A stretch of 64,000 nucleotides of DNA from Antitrichia curtipendula (taxonomy: Eukaryota > Streptophyta > Bryopsida > Hypnales > Leucodontaceae), in the NCBI GenBank assembly GCA_951230915.1, contig OX579641.1, positions 18,144,254 through 18,208,253 on the forward strand, read 5' to 3'. Positions within the stretch are counted from its first letter, which is position 1. Every line of letters starts with the position of its first letter. This document shows positions 43,930 through 57,344 of this stretch, piece after piece. Made by a program: the position numbers and the translations under genes. The notes below the pieces were generated by a model, which did no database searches, had not been told where the DNA came from, and saw nothing but the letters and a program-made list of their open reading frames with translations.

Positions 43930-46115
43930 CAGCAAATAATGACAAGGATGGGAAAGACAAAAATCTCATCGACATTCACTTTCTTACTTAAAGAACTTGA
44001 ATCATTAAATAGAACTCCAGCGTTTTTTAATGCAAAGATCTTCAATTTTATACACTAAGTCCTACATCCTAAATCCTATACCCTAAACCCTATACCCTAA
44101 AACCTAAATCCTAAATTGTACTCTAAAGTTACAAATGTAAGAAATCATAACTAATTAAAAATATGAAAACAAATGCAAATTAAGTTCCTCAAGAAATATA
44201 TAGACCATCTTCAATTAAGAACTTAACTTGAGGATTCTTGATTGGGTTTAGGTGTTTCTTGAATTCATAGCACGCACAAGTTCGCAAATAAAGCTTTGAA
44301 GTCAATTTTTTAATTTCTTATGTGAATATATTTTGTTAAACAAATTCAACAATAGACTTTTTATGTAACTTTATCAACACCATTGTCCCACATTAGTTGA
44401 ATGAATTTATACCTCAAAGAATTCACCAATGTGCAATTGTGCATGGAATTTAAAAATTAAATGTTTACTTCTCTAGCTTTTCTAAATTGGGATGTTTGGT
44501 CATTCAACCCTTTGAGGAATATTCACGTACGTCTTTCACCTTGTGCATTTTAGCCAAAATTTAGGCAATTGAGTTATGAATAAATGATTAAATGTAAAAT
44601 GTTTAATCCCTACTTTTTAGGCACCTTGGCACCTTGCTTAACTACATTTTTTTGCAATGAACCTTTTTAACTAAAAAAAGGCTACTCTAGTGATGGTGAA
44701 TGTTTAATTTTATATGATAAACAATTGAGTTGAGAATCTAAAAATAAGATTTTAAAAAAGAAACACTTAGTTTTCACTCATTAAAAAATTGTTAGGTAGA
44801 AGTAGATTCAAGATCGAAGGAAAAATTAAATCATTAATGGCTCTAAGATAGTAAGATAGAATTGAAATATACTAATTTCCACTCTGAGATTATTCTAGCA
44901 AGGAATGTAGACCTCATGAATTTTTTTTTTTTGATTTTAACTCTTAGAATTCAATTCAAAAATGAATACTTCAAGTTATTTATTCTAAAAGATACCAAAA
45001 AAACTCAGAAAATTACAAAAAATATTGAGGCCATAGGAGCCTGCCTAAAAATCTTACATCCATTTTGTCCCCCGATGGAACAATGGGACTTTAGAGAATT
45101 AGAGGTTAAACTCAAAAGAACTATACATTCATTTTTTAAAATTTGTGAAGTAGAAATTGATGCACTATTAAATGAAAAATAATACGCTAATAACTTTTGG
45201 AAGAATTGAAGAATTGTTAATCCCAATGAAAAAAATATTCTAATAGACAATTAATATTCTTTGATATCAATTTTGAATAAAGAACTTTGAATTCTAGAGA
45301 CATAAAACAACTCTATATGCTTTTTCTAACCTCATGATCCGCACTCCGCAAGACCGCAAGTCCGCAACATATAAGTTATATAACTCCAAATGATTTTTGA
45401 CAACATTATTTGACATTGAATGGGGCAATTTCTTATAAGTAGGTAATTACTAATTAGGTATCAATCTATACTATCATGACCAAAATGATTTTTTAATATT
45501 ACATCAAAATATTATCACACATCCATTTTCAAAATACACTTCTAATTTGGACAACATTTATATGAATGACATGAACCCGCAATCCTAAATCCTAAATCCT
45601 ATATTAGAACTTTGCATACAAATATCTTAGAAGATCGTGACTTTGATGCAATAGTATTATATAAGTACATAGCAATTGTTTTTAGTTTCATGACATTAAG
45701 TCGGATTTGGCTTACTTCGACAAATTTCTTCATAAAAACAATTATTTTAAAATTGAGATGTCTTACAATATATAGTAATATATGATTAAAATCCAAATAA
45801 ATTTTTGAATATAATTAAATCTACGATCTATCATCAAAAGTTTAGAAAAAAAAATTTAGAACTATAGGTAGCATTTCATTTTGATCTTTCAAGATGGTCA
45901 TTTCAAAATATCATTGAGATGTTTAATTTCAAGATTGCACCTAAAAATATGATGTGCACATTGAAGAATGAAGTTTGATGTCGGTGCCATGAGGAGTTCA
46001 ATGTCTTTGAAGTATTCACATTGGATGCTTGTTGTCATGAAGGCACACTCTTTGGAGATGACCTGGCCATTTCAAGAATCCTATGCTGCACTAAATGAGA
46101 AAAAAAACATGCACT
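43930..46115. other. AT-rich spacer module of hAT2
   Basis: This is the counterpart of 17700-19900, including short telomere-like CCCTAAA units (about 44060-44105) and the same 83-residue open frame near 44931-45182. No gene is supported. Confidence 0.5.
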
Positions 46116-46117
46116 GC

Positions 46118-46335
46118 CATGGTCCGATGGGTGGTCGGACCGTCCGCCCGTCGGACGGAGGTGACCAAGGCACGGACGAGCCACCAGGCGGACGGGCGGT
46201 CGGACCGTCCGCCCGTCGGACGGCGGTGACCAAGGCGCGGACGGGCGGTCGGACCTTCCGCCCATCGGACGGATGTGACCAAGGCGCGGACGGGCCACGA
46301 GGCGAACGGGCGGACGGGCGGACAGACGGTCTTCG
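46118..46335. repeat. Internal CGGAC/GTCCG island 3 (hAT2)
   Basis: This is the counterpart of 19905-20125, with the same three-unit structure and single-base differences. Confidence 0.7.
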
Positions 46336-46499
46336 CTAGTTTTAAGGTATTTGAAAAAATAAAATTTTGATGGTGTGCACAACATGAATGAGCAAATTTG
46401 TATTACAAACTTAAAGTTCGAACAATGAATTGTCATAACATAATGTGTTTAGGGGAATAAACTAAACACCCAAGTTTACATCTTCTCAATCTTTATAAA

Positions 46500-49400
46500 C
46501 TATGGTTGATAGTCACTATCTCCTTTGACTTCAGCCCCGCTACTATGACCTGTTGTATCCCATCCGGAATCATCGTCACTGGATGAATTTTGCATACTAT
46601 CTGATGAAGATTGTACAATCTTCCCTCCTTCTTCTTGTACTTGTTTCGATGTGCTTGATCTCACTGGTCTACCTAACTTATGATCCCTTTTGACTTTTAG
46701 TAGAGACTTTCCAATACCTTCCTTAAGATCGTGGATTGGTTTCACCTTTCGCTTGGTTAGAGGCAGACTTGCATCAAGGGAGGTTCTACCTACATTTTGT
46801 TTTTTCAATGGAGAGATTGCAAAAGGCTCCATTATTCTTTTCCTCTTAGCTTTTTTGGACTTCTTCACCGCGGATGGACGTGCTTCCGAACCTCCTGGAA
46901 TGTTGTTTTCTTTGCAGACAAAGCTTCCACTGTAGGGTTTGAAAATTTGATCGGAGAATGCTTTGCATGGCTAGAAAATCGACGAAACATAGACTCCAAT
47001 GTTTGCACATCATCGTTGTCTGATGAAACGGATGGATTGGGATTGGCTCCAGTATGCAATTCCTTCAAATTGCTCAAATGTTGTTCTTTGAACCGTGAGT
47101 CTCCAGGACCATTCAAAGTCGTGCTACCGCTTGTATATAGTACATGTCGAGGACCGCTACGTGATGGTAATTGAGGATCTCCCACGAGGTGCTTCATGTC
47201 TTTGGCGTTGCGGTGTGGCATTGGGCACACGGACTCCAATACACATGGATCTTGACTTCCCTCTATTCGAGGTGCTTAGGCATTTTGAATGCCGAAAAGT
47301 CCAATAGTTTCACTTGTCAATGCCCTTGGTAATTCAGTATTTTGGTTGATCACATTTGTGTGGGACTTCACCCCACACTCTCTCATGTCTTCGTGTTGAT
47401 CATTTTCTTCCGCTCCTACCGTTGTCATGGATGGACACTCGGGAATTCGAATCACTTCATCCATTTGGGGAGTTTCATCACCTATAACCATTTCTTTTTC
47501 TTCCTCCGCTACCTTCGCATGAGTATTTTCCCTATTTGCTAGAATGTTTTCAATATGCAACAACCCGGTTCCATCTAAGTATTTAGCTATGGAAGGTCCA
47601 CCTTCGTCATATTCACAGTCGTCCTCATCCAACGGAAACTTGTAAGGGTCTTCACAATGATCTCCGATGTTTGCATCATAATGAGGTGGGCTTCGAAGCG
47701 GTTCATCATCAAAATTGCGGATGCCGTGGTCATCTTCATCGTCCATGAGGGGATCAACTTCTTCACCGGATTCACCACCCTCGTCTTCCGATGAAGACAA
47801 GGCCGAATCCTCCGACTGGAGGTTCTCATCGTACCACTTCTTCTCGTCATTTTGCTTTGATGCACCGAGGACTTTGGAATTGGTATACACATATACCAAA
47901 TCTTGTGCTCTTTGTGGCTTCAACTTGTTCCGATATTTGTTGTGAACAAAAGAATAGCTACTCCAATTTCGTTCACATGAAGACGATGATACCGGTTGGG
48001 CCAAAATTCTCTTGGCAATTGGAGCAATGAGCTTCCGCACGCGCCTTCAAAATCCCACCAAGCATGCGCCGACAATTGTTGTTCACCTGGATCCAACATG
48101 TTGTGAAACGGAGGTTCCCTATGGCGGAAGGCTACAAATTCCTTCACCACCTTTGCGTACTCTAATGGTGTACATATTTGCATCAAAACGTGCTTGCATG
48201 CAGCCATGGCATCGGTGTCGTCGGCTAATTCTTTGTCTTCAAGAAGGTAGGGATTCAAAAGTGCTCCTGCATAATGTAAATTGGTCTTCACCATATCAAG
48301 TCATTCGTAGAACGCCTTCACCAACGGGATGGCTTTATCCAAAGCCAAACAAAAACGCTCTTTGTCTAAAGCAAGGACGTGCTTCTCTAGTTTCCTCATA
48401 ATATGTAACACCTTGCCCATGCATGGTGTCTTCGCATCCAAATCACGAAGAGCATTGACAATTGGAGCTATCACATCTTCAAAATTTTGACAACGATGCC
48501 AAAAATGCCCACTTAGAATGGTCTTCTTTACCCGTTTGGATTCTAAACGAGTTTTGGATTTTCGCGAGTGTTTTCTAGCATATTCCTCCCATTGCGGGTC
48601 CGTCACAGTTTGTTGCAATTGTGCTTTCACCTTGAGCATACGTGCAACCGTGTTGTAATTCGAGGCAAATCTTGTTTCCACCGCCAACAACAAGTTGTAC
48701 TGCGTCGAATATTTCCGAAATATTGCAAGCGGCATGTGCCTCTTCTTGAAGAATTTGACTATTTTTCGAGAATCTTTCACGACGTCATCAATCCATTGTT
48801 CGTTTGCCCAATCTTTTAGCAACAAATTCAAGGCATGCACCACGCAACCTTGGAAAAAAATGTGGAGATAGGTAGTAGATACCAAACTCTATGCTGCTGG
48901 ATTTATAGCCGCATTATCTGTACTCACCTGCACTACGTTTGCAGGGCCCACTTGTTCTATAAAACTCTCTAATATAGAAGCCAAATATGGAGCATCTTTA
49001 GTTTTCCCAGTTGTATCCACCGATCCTAGGAATTGCTCACCCGCGGATGACACAAGCATGGCATTTATCAATGGCCGATTCGAAACCGAGGTCCACCTAT
49101 CAATAGACAATGTGGCTCTAAACTTCCTAATACTGGTTTCTGTCCGCTTACGGAGATTGACCTCTAAGTCTACCTTTGCTTGGTCAAGCAATTTATGACG
49201 TAGATCATGGTATGATGGTGGGCTATAAGGTTGGTGAAACTCCGCCGTTTTCTTCACTGCTTCTTTGAAGGCTGGATTTCGGGCTACAGCAAATGGTATG
49301 TTTGCCGCATAAAAGAAATTGGCCCATATTGCATTCAAAATGCGTTTATTTGCTTTGTCGAATCCTTCTACTAGCCTACTCTGTCTTTGAGGCCTACTGC

Positions 49401-49815
49401 TTGATGTCCGCTGAGTTCCACGTCCACCTGATGCTTGTGTACTTGGATTTCCTTGGGAAGAACCACCAACATATTCCTCTGGTGCCGTGCATGAGTCTTC
49501 TTTGATAGAGTTCATAGTGTCTCTCGCATTTGACATAGCACGAACAACCATAGGCATAGGTGTGTCGTTGCCATCCACATTGTGTGGAGTACCTCTTTGT
49601 GAAATCACTCCATTGCAACGAACAAATAGACCTCGAACTTCAGATGTCATTTGAGTCCAAAGGTTGATTCCTTTGTCACGACTCCCCGATGTGCCTGCAT
49701 ATCCCAAATGACTAAACATACGGACCGGCTTCTTGGCAAATACCAATTTGCAAGCCTTGCATTGTACTTTTCCATTTGATAGGGTTTCGTACCAAAAAGA
49801 CCAATCCTTGGTCAT
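46500..49815 (-). pseudogene. hAT transposase, broken, hAT2
   Basis: It has the same domain order as in hAT1: a BED-type finger near 49710-49815, DUF659 near 48900-49140, the RNase H-like core, the dimerisation motif CERNWS near 47965-47975, and the acidic and basic tails. It carries the same lesions at the equivalent sites: TAG 48886-48888, TGA 48301-48303, the frameshift near 48041, the stop at 47276 and the frame change near 46868. The shared lesions mean they predate the second copy, or that the breaks mark unrecognised introns. Confidence 0.88.
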
Positions 49816-50099
49816 GGTGGCTGTTTTAGGCTCTGTGTATTGAAACCCTAAATTCAAAACATAATGATAACAATTGGGTAAAATTGTTCAAATGTTTATG
49901 CACAAAGCCTTGGAAAACAAGGCCCCCCTTTCCACTGAACTATGCATTACCAAGCAAGGGACACAACAAATTGCAGCGCCTAGCCCTTGGAAATCTTAAC
50001 GTTCAGTTTTTTAGGAGTGTTTGCAAATGTCAATTTCAGGATTCTTATAGTCTTCATCTGTATGTGACCGTTGAATATGGAAAAAAAAAAATCCTCCCA

Positions 50100-50425
50100 C
50101 AACGGTCACGCGGACGGCGGACGGCCAGTTGGGCCGGCGGAACAGCGGACGGCGGACAGCCAACTGGGCCGTCCGAACAACGGACGGGGGACGGCGGATG
50201 TGAATCTGGTCCGTCCGAGTAGCGGACGGGCGGACGTGGACGGGAATGTGGTCCGCCCGAACAGCGGACTTCGGACTGAAGCCGTTGGATCAGCGGACGG
50301 GAATCTAAGCCGTCGGATCAGCCGACGAGCCGACGGAAATCTGGACCGTCGATTCAGCGGACGGGCGGACGGGCGGACGGCGGACCGCTGACGGGCAGAC
50401 CTAAAACCTGTCGGGCGGACAGGTG
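50100..50425. repeat. Internal CGGAC/GTCCG island 4 (hAT2), uninterrupted
   Basis: Units of about 45-55 bp (CGGACGGGCGGACG...GAATCTGG(T/A)CCGTC) form a continuous array. It is the empty-site version of the location where hAT1 carries the 4.45-kb insertion. Confidence 0.72.
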
Positions 50426-50859
50426 GTTCTTACAATTTCGATAAGATGTTTGAAGTCTGCAGACAGGCAGACAAGTGGATTACGCGAATAGAAATGTATG
50501 TGCAAATGAAAATGGGTGATTTGTAGGCATGGGGTTATAGAAGATAACATAACAATAACTTGAAATGATTTTGTACAAATGTACAATAGGTATGATCTTC
50601 TGCAATAGGTACGCGAAAAAAATATATTTGACAAATAAAGAAGGAAAAATTTATCATGATGGAAAAACAAATCCAAACATATTTGTACTGCATAAATATT
50701 TATACATTAATTAAAAGCAAATCATGACATACCATGAGTGTTGTGCATTACTAATATTGAATCCTCATGAGATTCAAATAAGTACAAAACAAATTTCATT
50801 GGTTAACCCCCTAATACAAATACTATTTTGTATCATCGCTACCGTTTGCGGAAATATGA

Positions 50860-51341
50860 GAGGTACCCTCTAACCCTCTTGTTCCTTAAGTCTTCGACTT
50901 GCTCTACGAGTTTGAGGACCACCCGACCCGGAGCCTGTGCCCCCTCCTGATCGGACTTCCATGTCCACGGCGATGAATTGTCGTTTGGTTTCTGGAGAGT
51001 AGTCATCTTCGTCTTCCATCTTCCGTTTATTTTTCCTTGTGGGAGACAAATCTACTTCCTTTGCCTTTAACGCTCTCAAAACCGAATAAATCTTTTCTAT
51101 CATAGCATTAACCGCTTTGTCATCATCTCGAGGGGTAAACGAGATCGCTTGCCCTGTGCCATGTAGAAAAGTCCTCCACGTCGTTATAATGTCGGTGATC
51201 CTCTTATCAAATGCACTTGCCACCTCCACGAGTGCATGCTCTGTGCTTGATAGCCCATCTACATTAAAAGCAGCACGAACTTGCGCAGCTTCTTCCAATT
51301 TTGATAAGAAGAGGGCCCTCCCTATTAAGCTGTGATTGTAT
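50860..51341 (-). pseudogene. hAT accessory gene B, C-terminal fragment, truncated by CACTA-A copy 2
   Basis: It matches the last part of the hAT1 RING gene (EEAAQVRAAFNVDGLSSTEH, DLSPTRKNKRKMEDEDD, Gly-rich tail). An 8-bp insertion near 50871 adds an earlier stop and removes the original C-terminal residues. The N-terminal coiled-coil and RING parts are displaced beyond CACTA-A copy 2. The break falls in the codons for the AYNHS peptide seen in hAT1 (after 29582). Confidence 0.8.
51339..51341. repeat. Candidate 3-bp target duplication of CACTA-A copy 2
   Basis: TAT precedes CACTACAAAG. The empty site in hAT1 reads GATTGTATGCTCC (29575-29587), which places the insertion after TAT. The second TAT should follow the other terminus, outside the window. 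Confidence 0.6.
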
Positions 51342-52560
51342 CACTACAAAGAAACTATTGAATAAATGACTGGAGGGAATGACTCTAAAGTGACTATATG
51401 TCCGGAACAATTAAAGAATGACTTTGAATTCCATAATTGCACCAGCGCTGGGGCAGCAGCATTGGAACAGTCATTTGGCAGTCACTTTCCTGAACCGCGG
51501 ACGTGGGTGCAATGACAGTAGAGTTTCATCTACGACTTTCAGTCGTCCTTGGGAACGAGTGGAACGTCGGGAACTGAGGATCACGGTGTAGTGCACGCCT
51601 TAGTCATTCGAAAGTCACTTCAAGTCACGAAAATACACTTTGCATGTCTTAAACGTGAATACAAAATGACTTCAGGGATTTGGGTGGTTCATGCTGCCCG
51701 CTTTGGCGGACTTCGGGCAGCCCAGAAAAAAATAAAGCATGGACCTAGTCTAGGACTTCGAAGACGCGGCTTCCGGTAACTTCAATGAGACTCAGAAATG
51801 ACTAGGAATTGACAAAGTGCTGAATGAATTGATTTACGCTGCCACCACCGGGCCGATGAAGAGGCTGATGTGGACACCAGTCATTCCGGGGCGACTAGTA
51901 TGCGACTTCGACGTTTCTTCTGAGCGACTTCAAAATGACTGACATGAGAGCGTAGTTTAGACGGTGCACGTCCAGTACATAAACCACATTCAAAATGAAG
52001 GAAGGTCCCTCATAGAGACCACCACTGGCGTATCGCCATTATTTTGGTGGACTTCAAATGCAGGCTTCCTAACAGATTCCTAATGTTCGATATAGTTTCA
52101 AGAGTAGAAGGATATATTCCATCACGTTTCACATCATCAAAAATGATCAAACAGCAAGCTCCTTGGTCCAAAGTCACCACAAATGTCTTGTGAAGGATCA
52201 CTTGCGAGAACTTCGTCTCAACATTCGAAACTTCGGAGGCCACTAAGGGTCAGACATGTGAGAAATTACCAAAACAAAAAAAGCAACGAATCAAACAGTA
52301 GAGAGTCTGCTCGAGTAAGGTGTCATTTAATGAAGATAGATGGCCCAGGTGAACAGGATATTCTTCTAATTTATCCCTATAAATATTCAAGGCTTCTTCT
52401 ACATTCTTGAAGGACTCAGAATAGGGTATGCTTTTTGTAAAAGGAGTGCCACATTCACTACTACAAACGACCGTCCATGATGACTTCCAACTGTCTTACA
52501 AATGACTACTACAGTCATTTTTCAGTCATCAACCAGTCTTGGCGGACCATGACTTATAGG
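51342..52560 (-). repeat. CACTA-A 3' subterminal repeat region (copy 2)
   Basis: This is a mirror of 5838-7039: AATGACT/AGTCATT and GTGACT/AGTCAC motifs in both orientations from the terminus inward. The first 30 bases differ slightly between the two copies (AAACTATTGAATAAATG against AAACCAGTGAATAAATG). Confidence 0.75.
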
Positions 52561-52763
52561 TACTGAAATCAATGCTCAGGGTACTCATACGTTGCCTAAG
52601 TACCAATGTCCATAGAACTGGATTTTCTTCTAATTTCTCTCTGTACAGGCAGAAGGCTTCAACGACATTCTGTGTGCTAAAAGGGACGGCTAATGCTGTA
52701 ATCACTTGTACATGCTCTGCAGAGGTGGCACCAAGTATGAGCGCTTCATGTATCGGAATGACA

Positions 52764-55700
52764 CTAATTTCCTGCCCGTGCTAACAAGTTCTCTTCCTCG
52801 GACAATTCTATGGCCCCAATTAAATTGACTGTTTCGGTTGGAATTGGCAGGTTACGGGGAGCTCTTAGCCCGTCACTCTCCACTGTTGTGTTCATAAATG
52901 CATCGGATGTGTCAACAACCTCTCGTCGAGCTCGTGCCTCTTTCCGTAGTACAACTTTCCACCTCGGTCTTCCTGTAACGTCTGAAAAGAAAACTTGAGT
53001 AGCTTGGCTTGGAAAAATGAACGGGTCTGCCAAACGAGGCAATTTGTGCCGAAAGTTCACTACGAGGAATCCAGCCTCATCCTTCGTATACGTAGGGTTA
53101 CCTCGATTGTCTATGGTTTTCACCCACTCACAACGCAGCAGAATTATCTTCGTACTCAATGCACCATAATCCAGCTCAAAGACATCTTGAAGTACTCCCA
53201 CGTAGTTCAAGGAGGATTCCTCAACATTTCCAGCAGTCTCGTGGAAAACGGACGCTACCCCGCTGTTGTAACTCAACAAGTGTCTTGTACTGTCATCCTC
53301 CACTCTAAAGTGCAGCCCAAATGCTGTGACTCGTGCATATCTAGTAGCTCTCCGGGACGGTTTCTTGCTGAGGAGAAAGCGGTCCATGTGCTCTGGGTTA
53401 TGCAAATCCAAGTCCGACTCTCCGACTTTGCGTTGCATCCAATCAGCTAAGGATGGCGTTTCCGGATTCTCTTGTGATTCAGTCCTCCACATCCTGGACA
53501 ATCCAGTGAAACACAATTAAACCCAGAAGCAGACGATCCCCACTCCAAAATAGACCCAACAGGACGCACTGTGTAGACTTCAGGAGTAATTCTCATCAGG
53601 CAGGGGAAGGGCTATGACTTCTCCATGACTTGAAGCAGTCACTTCTATGTCGACTGCAAGTCATTCAGCATCTGCAAGCACTGTCCGAAAATGACTACAC
53701 TACAACGAATGCAGAATTACACAAGATTTCAGGTCTAAATGTCCCTAGCTTACACAAAAGGCTTCACTGTTGAGCCATATTAGGGATCAATGTATCACAG
53801 GGAAGAGTGAACTCCTTAACTTACATGAAGGAATCCTGCATGGCTGCAGCATTGGAAAGCACATAGTGGTGGGCCACATCTCTCAACTCGGAACTCATCA
53901 CGTACAGCCTTCTTGCCCCTTGCAGAACTTCCTCAGCATCTCCATATTCTTCGTCTTCATCCCATACACGCCTGTGAGAGCCCTCAAAGCTGTGGAGGTA
54001 CTCCGTAATGAATCCAATGCATTCATCTTTCAAGTACCCCTCCGCCATGCATGCCTCTGGTCGTGCCATGTTTCGGACGTGGTTCTTCAATACTTTCATG
54101 TAGCGCTCCACTGGATACATCCACCGTGCACTAACTGGACCACACAAGTCCAACTCCTTTGCCAAATGGTATGGGAGATGAGTCATTATGTCAAAAAATG
54201 AAGGTGGAAATTCGATCTCCAAAAGGGCCATGCTCTCTGCCACATCTGCTTCTAGAGACGGAAAGTCTGCTGGATTATATACCTTTGTGCCCAAGCGACG
54301 AAATACCCTACACATTCGCATAATAGCCATACGAGGTCCTGGTTCCATCAAATCACAAAGAGCTAGTGGCATGATCTGCTGCATCAGAATATGGTAATCA
54401 TGCGACTTCAGGCCACCAAAATTCTTCTTCCGGAGACACTTGCTCAGGTCCGATGAGTACCCCGCGGGCGTTTTCAAATCTTTTATGCACTTGACAAACT
54501 TCTCAAACTCCTGTTCGGACAAAACATAAGATGCTTGTGGCTTCACCATCTTTCCTGCCTTACGTGGGTGTGGAGCGAGCCACAGGTGCCTCCTTACATT
54601 TCGGCGTTGTAGATCCCTCCGCACTTTGACTGTGTCCTTCTTCCCTGATATGGTTTTCAGAAAGTTCTTGGCTAGATTCATTTCGCAATGCATGAGGTCT
54701 AGCGTGTAGCGAATGAGAAGATACTGGCAGTGCAGACATGACCAACAGATTAGGTACAAGTCCACAGTCACAACCTGGTCATATACTAGTCATTTCGTAG
54801 TCAAACCTTGACGTATCCATGTAACACTAACTTGAAAATGACTTGGGAGGAACTAGAGGGTGACTGGAAAGTCACGTACGAGTCACATCTAATGTTTTCT
54901 GCTGAGAAAGGCAAAAATTGGTAATCTTACCCTCCAGTATGACAATCTGAATAGAATGCTCAGCCGCTTGAGGCCAAAATTTTTGGAGGGGTCCCCTGCG
55001 GCACCCTCTCTGTTTCCGGCAGCTTTCCATGCCTCACACTGCAGTGCGTGTTGCATTTGCTCCTCCACAGTCACAGTCCGGGGTTTCGAGCGGTTTTCCA
55101 TTAATCCGTCAAAGTGGTCCTTCATACCTTCTGATCTGTAAGGATGATCTTCAGGTAGCCATCGACGAGTCCCACCGTAAGTTTGCTTGGACAGTTCAAT
55201 AGAATGCTCAGCACCAAGGTCTTGACCACACCATGGACACGCTGCATACCCTTGATGACTGAATCCTCCAACTGTGCCATACCCCGGGAAGTCGTGTACA
55301 GTCCATAGCAACATGGCACGCAACTGAAAAGCCTTTTCACCTGCATCCTTAGTGACGTCATGGGCAGGGACCCCGGCCCAAAGCTCCAACAACTCCTCCA
55401 CTAGTGGCTCTAAATATACGTCAAACACGTCACCCGTCACGGACTCCCTCCCTGGAATTAAGAGTGCCAACAAAATGAAAAACTTCTTTGTGCTCAACCA
55501 AGGTGGTAAGTTGTAGTTCAATAGCAACACTGGCCATGTTGACCATGATGTCCTATTCTGCTTGTAAGGGTTCACTCCATCAGTTGCTAAGGCAAAGTGA
55601 ACATTCCTAGGATCTCGTGCAAATGAGGGATCCACATTTTCCTCGAAATGCTTCCAAGCTTTGGAGTCACAAGGATGCCTGACAAGGCCATCACCTCCGT

Positions 55701-56748
55701 CACGGTTGCTCTGATTCTCTGCATGCCAAACCAAGAGCTGCGAGATTTTTGGACTCATGAACATGCGCTGCAGTCTGGGAATGATGGGGAAGTGGCGCAG
55801 CACTTTCACTGGAAAACAACGCCGCTCCTCGTCCCGGTATCTGCGACTGCCACACTTGGGACAACGTAGGTCTTCCTCATAGGGCCCCCGAAACAGCACA
55901 CAGCCTCGTTCACATGCATGGATGGTATTGTATGTCAAACCCAATTTCCCCGTCAAGGCCTGCGCTGCGTAGTAGTTTCGAGGCAAGTTATTATTCCTTG
56001 GTAGGAGATGAGAATGTAGAATGCTGAACAATTCGTTGGCGCAGTGGTTGCTTACACCATGCACAGTGCACAAATTCATCAACAAGACCGTCGCCGCGAG
56101 CTTGCTTGAAGCAGCTCCATCATACAAAGGCTCTAGGCACCCTTGCAATGCCCTGGCATCAAAGGTTCCGTCACTGTGAACTGCATCAGTGGTTGCACCT
56201 GGAGGGCGGTGGTCGTCAGTGTCAAGTATGTCAGTCCCTTTCAAGGGAGGAGTATGCTCGTCACGACATTCCTCAGCCTCCGCTACATCACCGTGGAACA
56301 CCTCCATGCACTCGTCGTGGATAGAGTCCGCCGTGGAAAAGGCATTTCTCACTTCCTCTTGAATTCTTTCGGCCGAAAATGTTGGAGCGTCCACTATATT
56401 CAATGCCTGATTTAGCATGCCTATCGTATCAACATCAACATCTAGGGCGGCCATGCCGGATGTTGCCTGTCTATGGGGTCCCCAAAATTCTTGCTCCCAC
56501 TCCTCGTCAGAGGAATCCCTTGCGCCCGGGCCTCTCCAAATGCGGCAATCCGGATGCCTTCCATGACGTACAAGGTGAGCTTGAACGTTCTTCAGGAGAA
56601 GTCTCTTGCGACCTCTGCACTTTGTGCAAGGACAATGCAGCTTCTTCACATTGTACTCTCTAGCTCGTTGTAATTCCCTCAACCAGAGGCGCTCATCTCT
56701 AAGTCTTTGTCTGCCGCTGTCGGACAATGGAAGCCTAGCGGGAATCAT
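52764..56748 (-). CDS. CACTA TNP2/TNPD-type transposase, intact (copy 2)
   Basis: Exons 56748-54931, 54723-53825 and 53493-52764 mirror copy 1 and give the same 1148-aa protein apart from isolated substitutions (for example Leu for Ser in the linker PP(S/L)KGTD). All landmark motifs are kept: CPCTKC, ATDGVNP, DVYLEPL, RWMYPVERY and the DUF4216 motif. Two intact copies in one window suggest recent activity. In the cell it should act in the nucleus, cutting at the CACTA ends together with the TNPA-like partner encoded divergently. Confidence 0.92.
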
Positions 56749-57344
56749 CTTCACCGGTTTGGCAAATTTGTTACCATGTCATGCACAGGAACGAAATCGG
56801 GAGGGTAATGGAATAGAACCTGTGAAGGGACCTTCGGAGCAGGACTTATTTAGCCTCCATCACTGATACCTTGTACTTCCGAAAAACGCGAGTCGCAGTG
56901 CGTCCTTCAGCATTCACTGGCGTCTTCTGTAACTCTTCCATGACTTCAGAAGTCACTGCGTAGTCGAAAAATGACACAGATAAATGACTCACATATGTCT
57001 TCACAGCATGAATTCAGTGTAACTAGGTATTGGCGTCGACAGATTTTTTGCATATGCAGGTGTCATTAGAAACGTGATTAAGTCTTTCACTCCCACTCTC
57101 TCAATGAACGTGGATTGTACTCGAATGCAAATCAGACTGGATCAAGGCTACCGCACGTTCTCAAATCGTGAAAATGTTGATTACTACTGTCAGAATCCTC
57201 AATTTAATGACGAGCCGCCGGTAACCGACGGCGCTCATCAAGAGAGAGCCCTCCATCACCGATCGCGACAATATCTCATTTCCTCCTTCGAATTGGAGTT
57301 AACCACAGCGGCTCACTCTCTCTCTCTCTGCTACGATTGCGGAG
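56749..57344. promoter_or_regulatory. Divergent intergenic region between the two CACTA-A genes (copy 2)
   Basis: This is the mirror of 1037-1632: a candidate bidirectional promoter of about 0.6 kb with a GA/CT-rich run near 57314-57331 and AGTCA-type motifs near 56936-56990. Confidence 0.45.

Larger units (their letters stand above)
38175..51341. mobile_element. hAT2: second copy of the giant hAT, interrupted by CACTA-A copy 2
   Basis: It starts CAGGGTTGACAGGACG, identical to the hAT1 left end, preceded by GCTTCTAT (38167-38174) as the expected 8-bp duplication; its partner lies outside the window. It aligns with hAT1 at an offset that drifts from 26190 to 26241 and then to about 26213. It lacks the 4.45-kb private insertion. 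CACTA-A copy 2 inserted at 51342, within accessory gene B, so the right end of hAT2 should lie beyond 64000. Confidence 0.92.
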
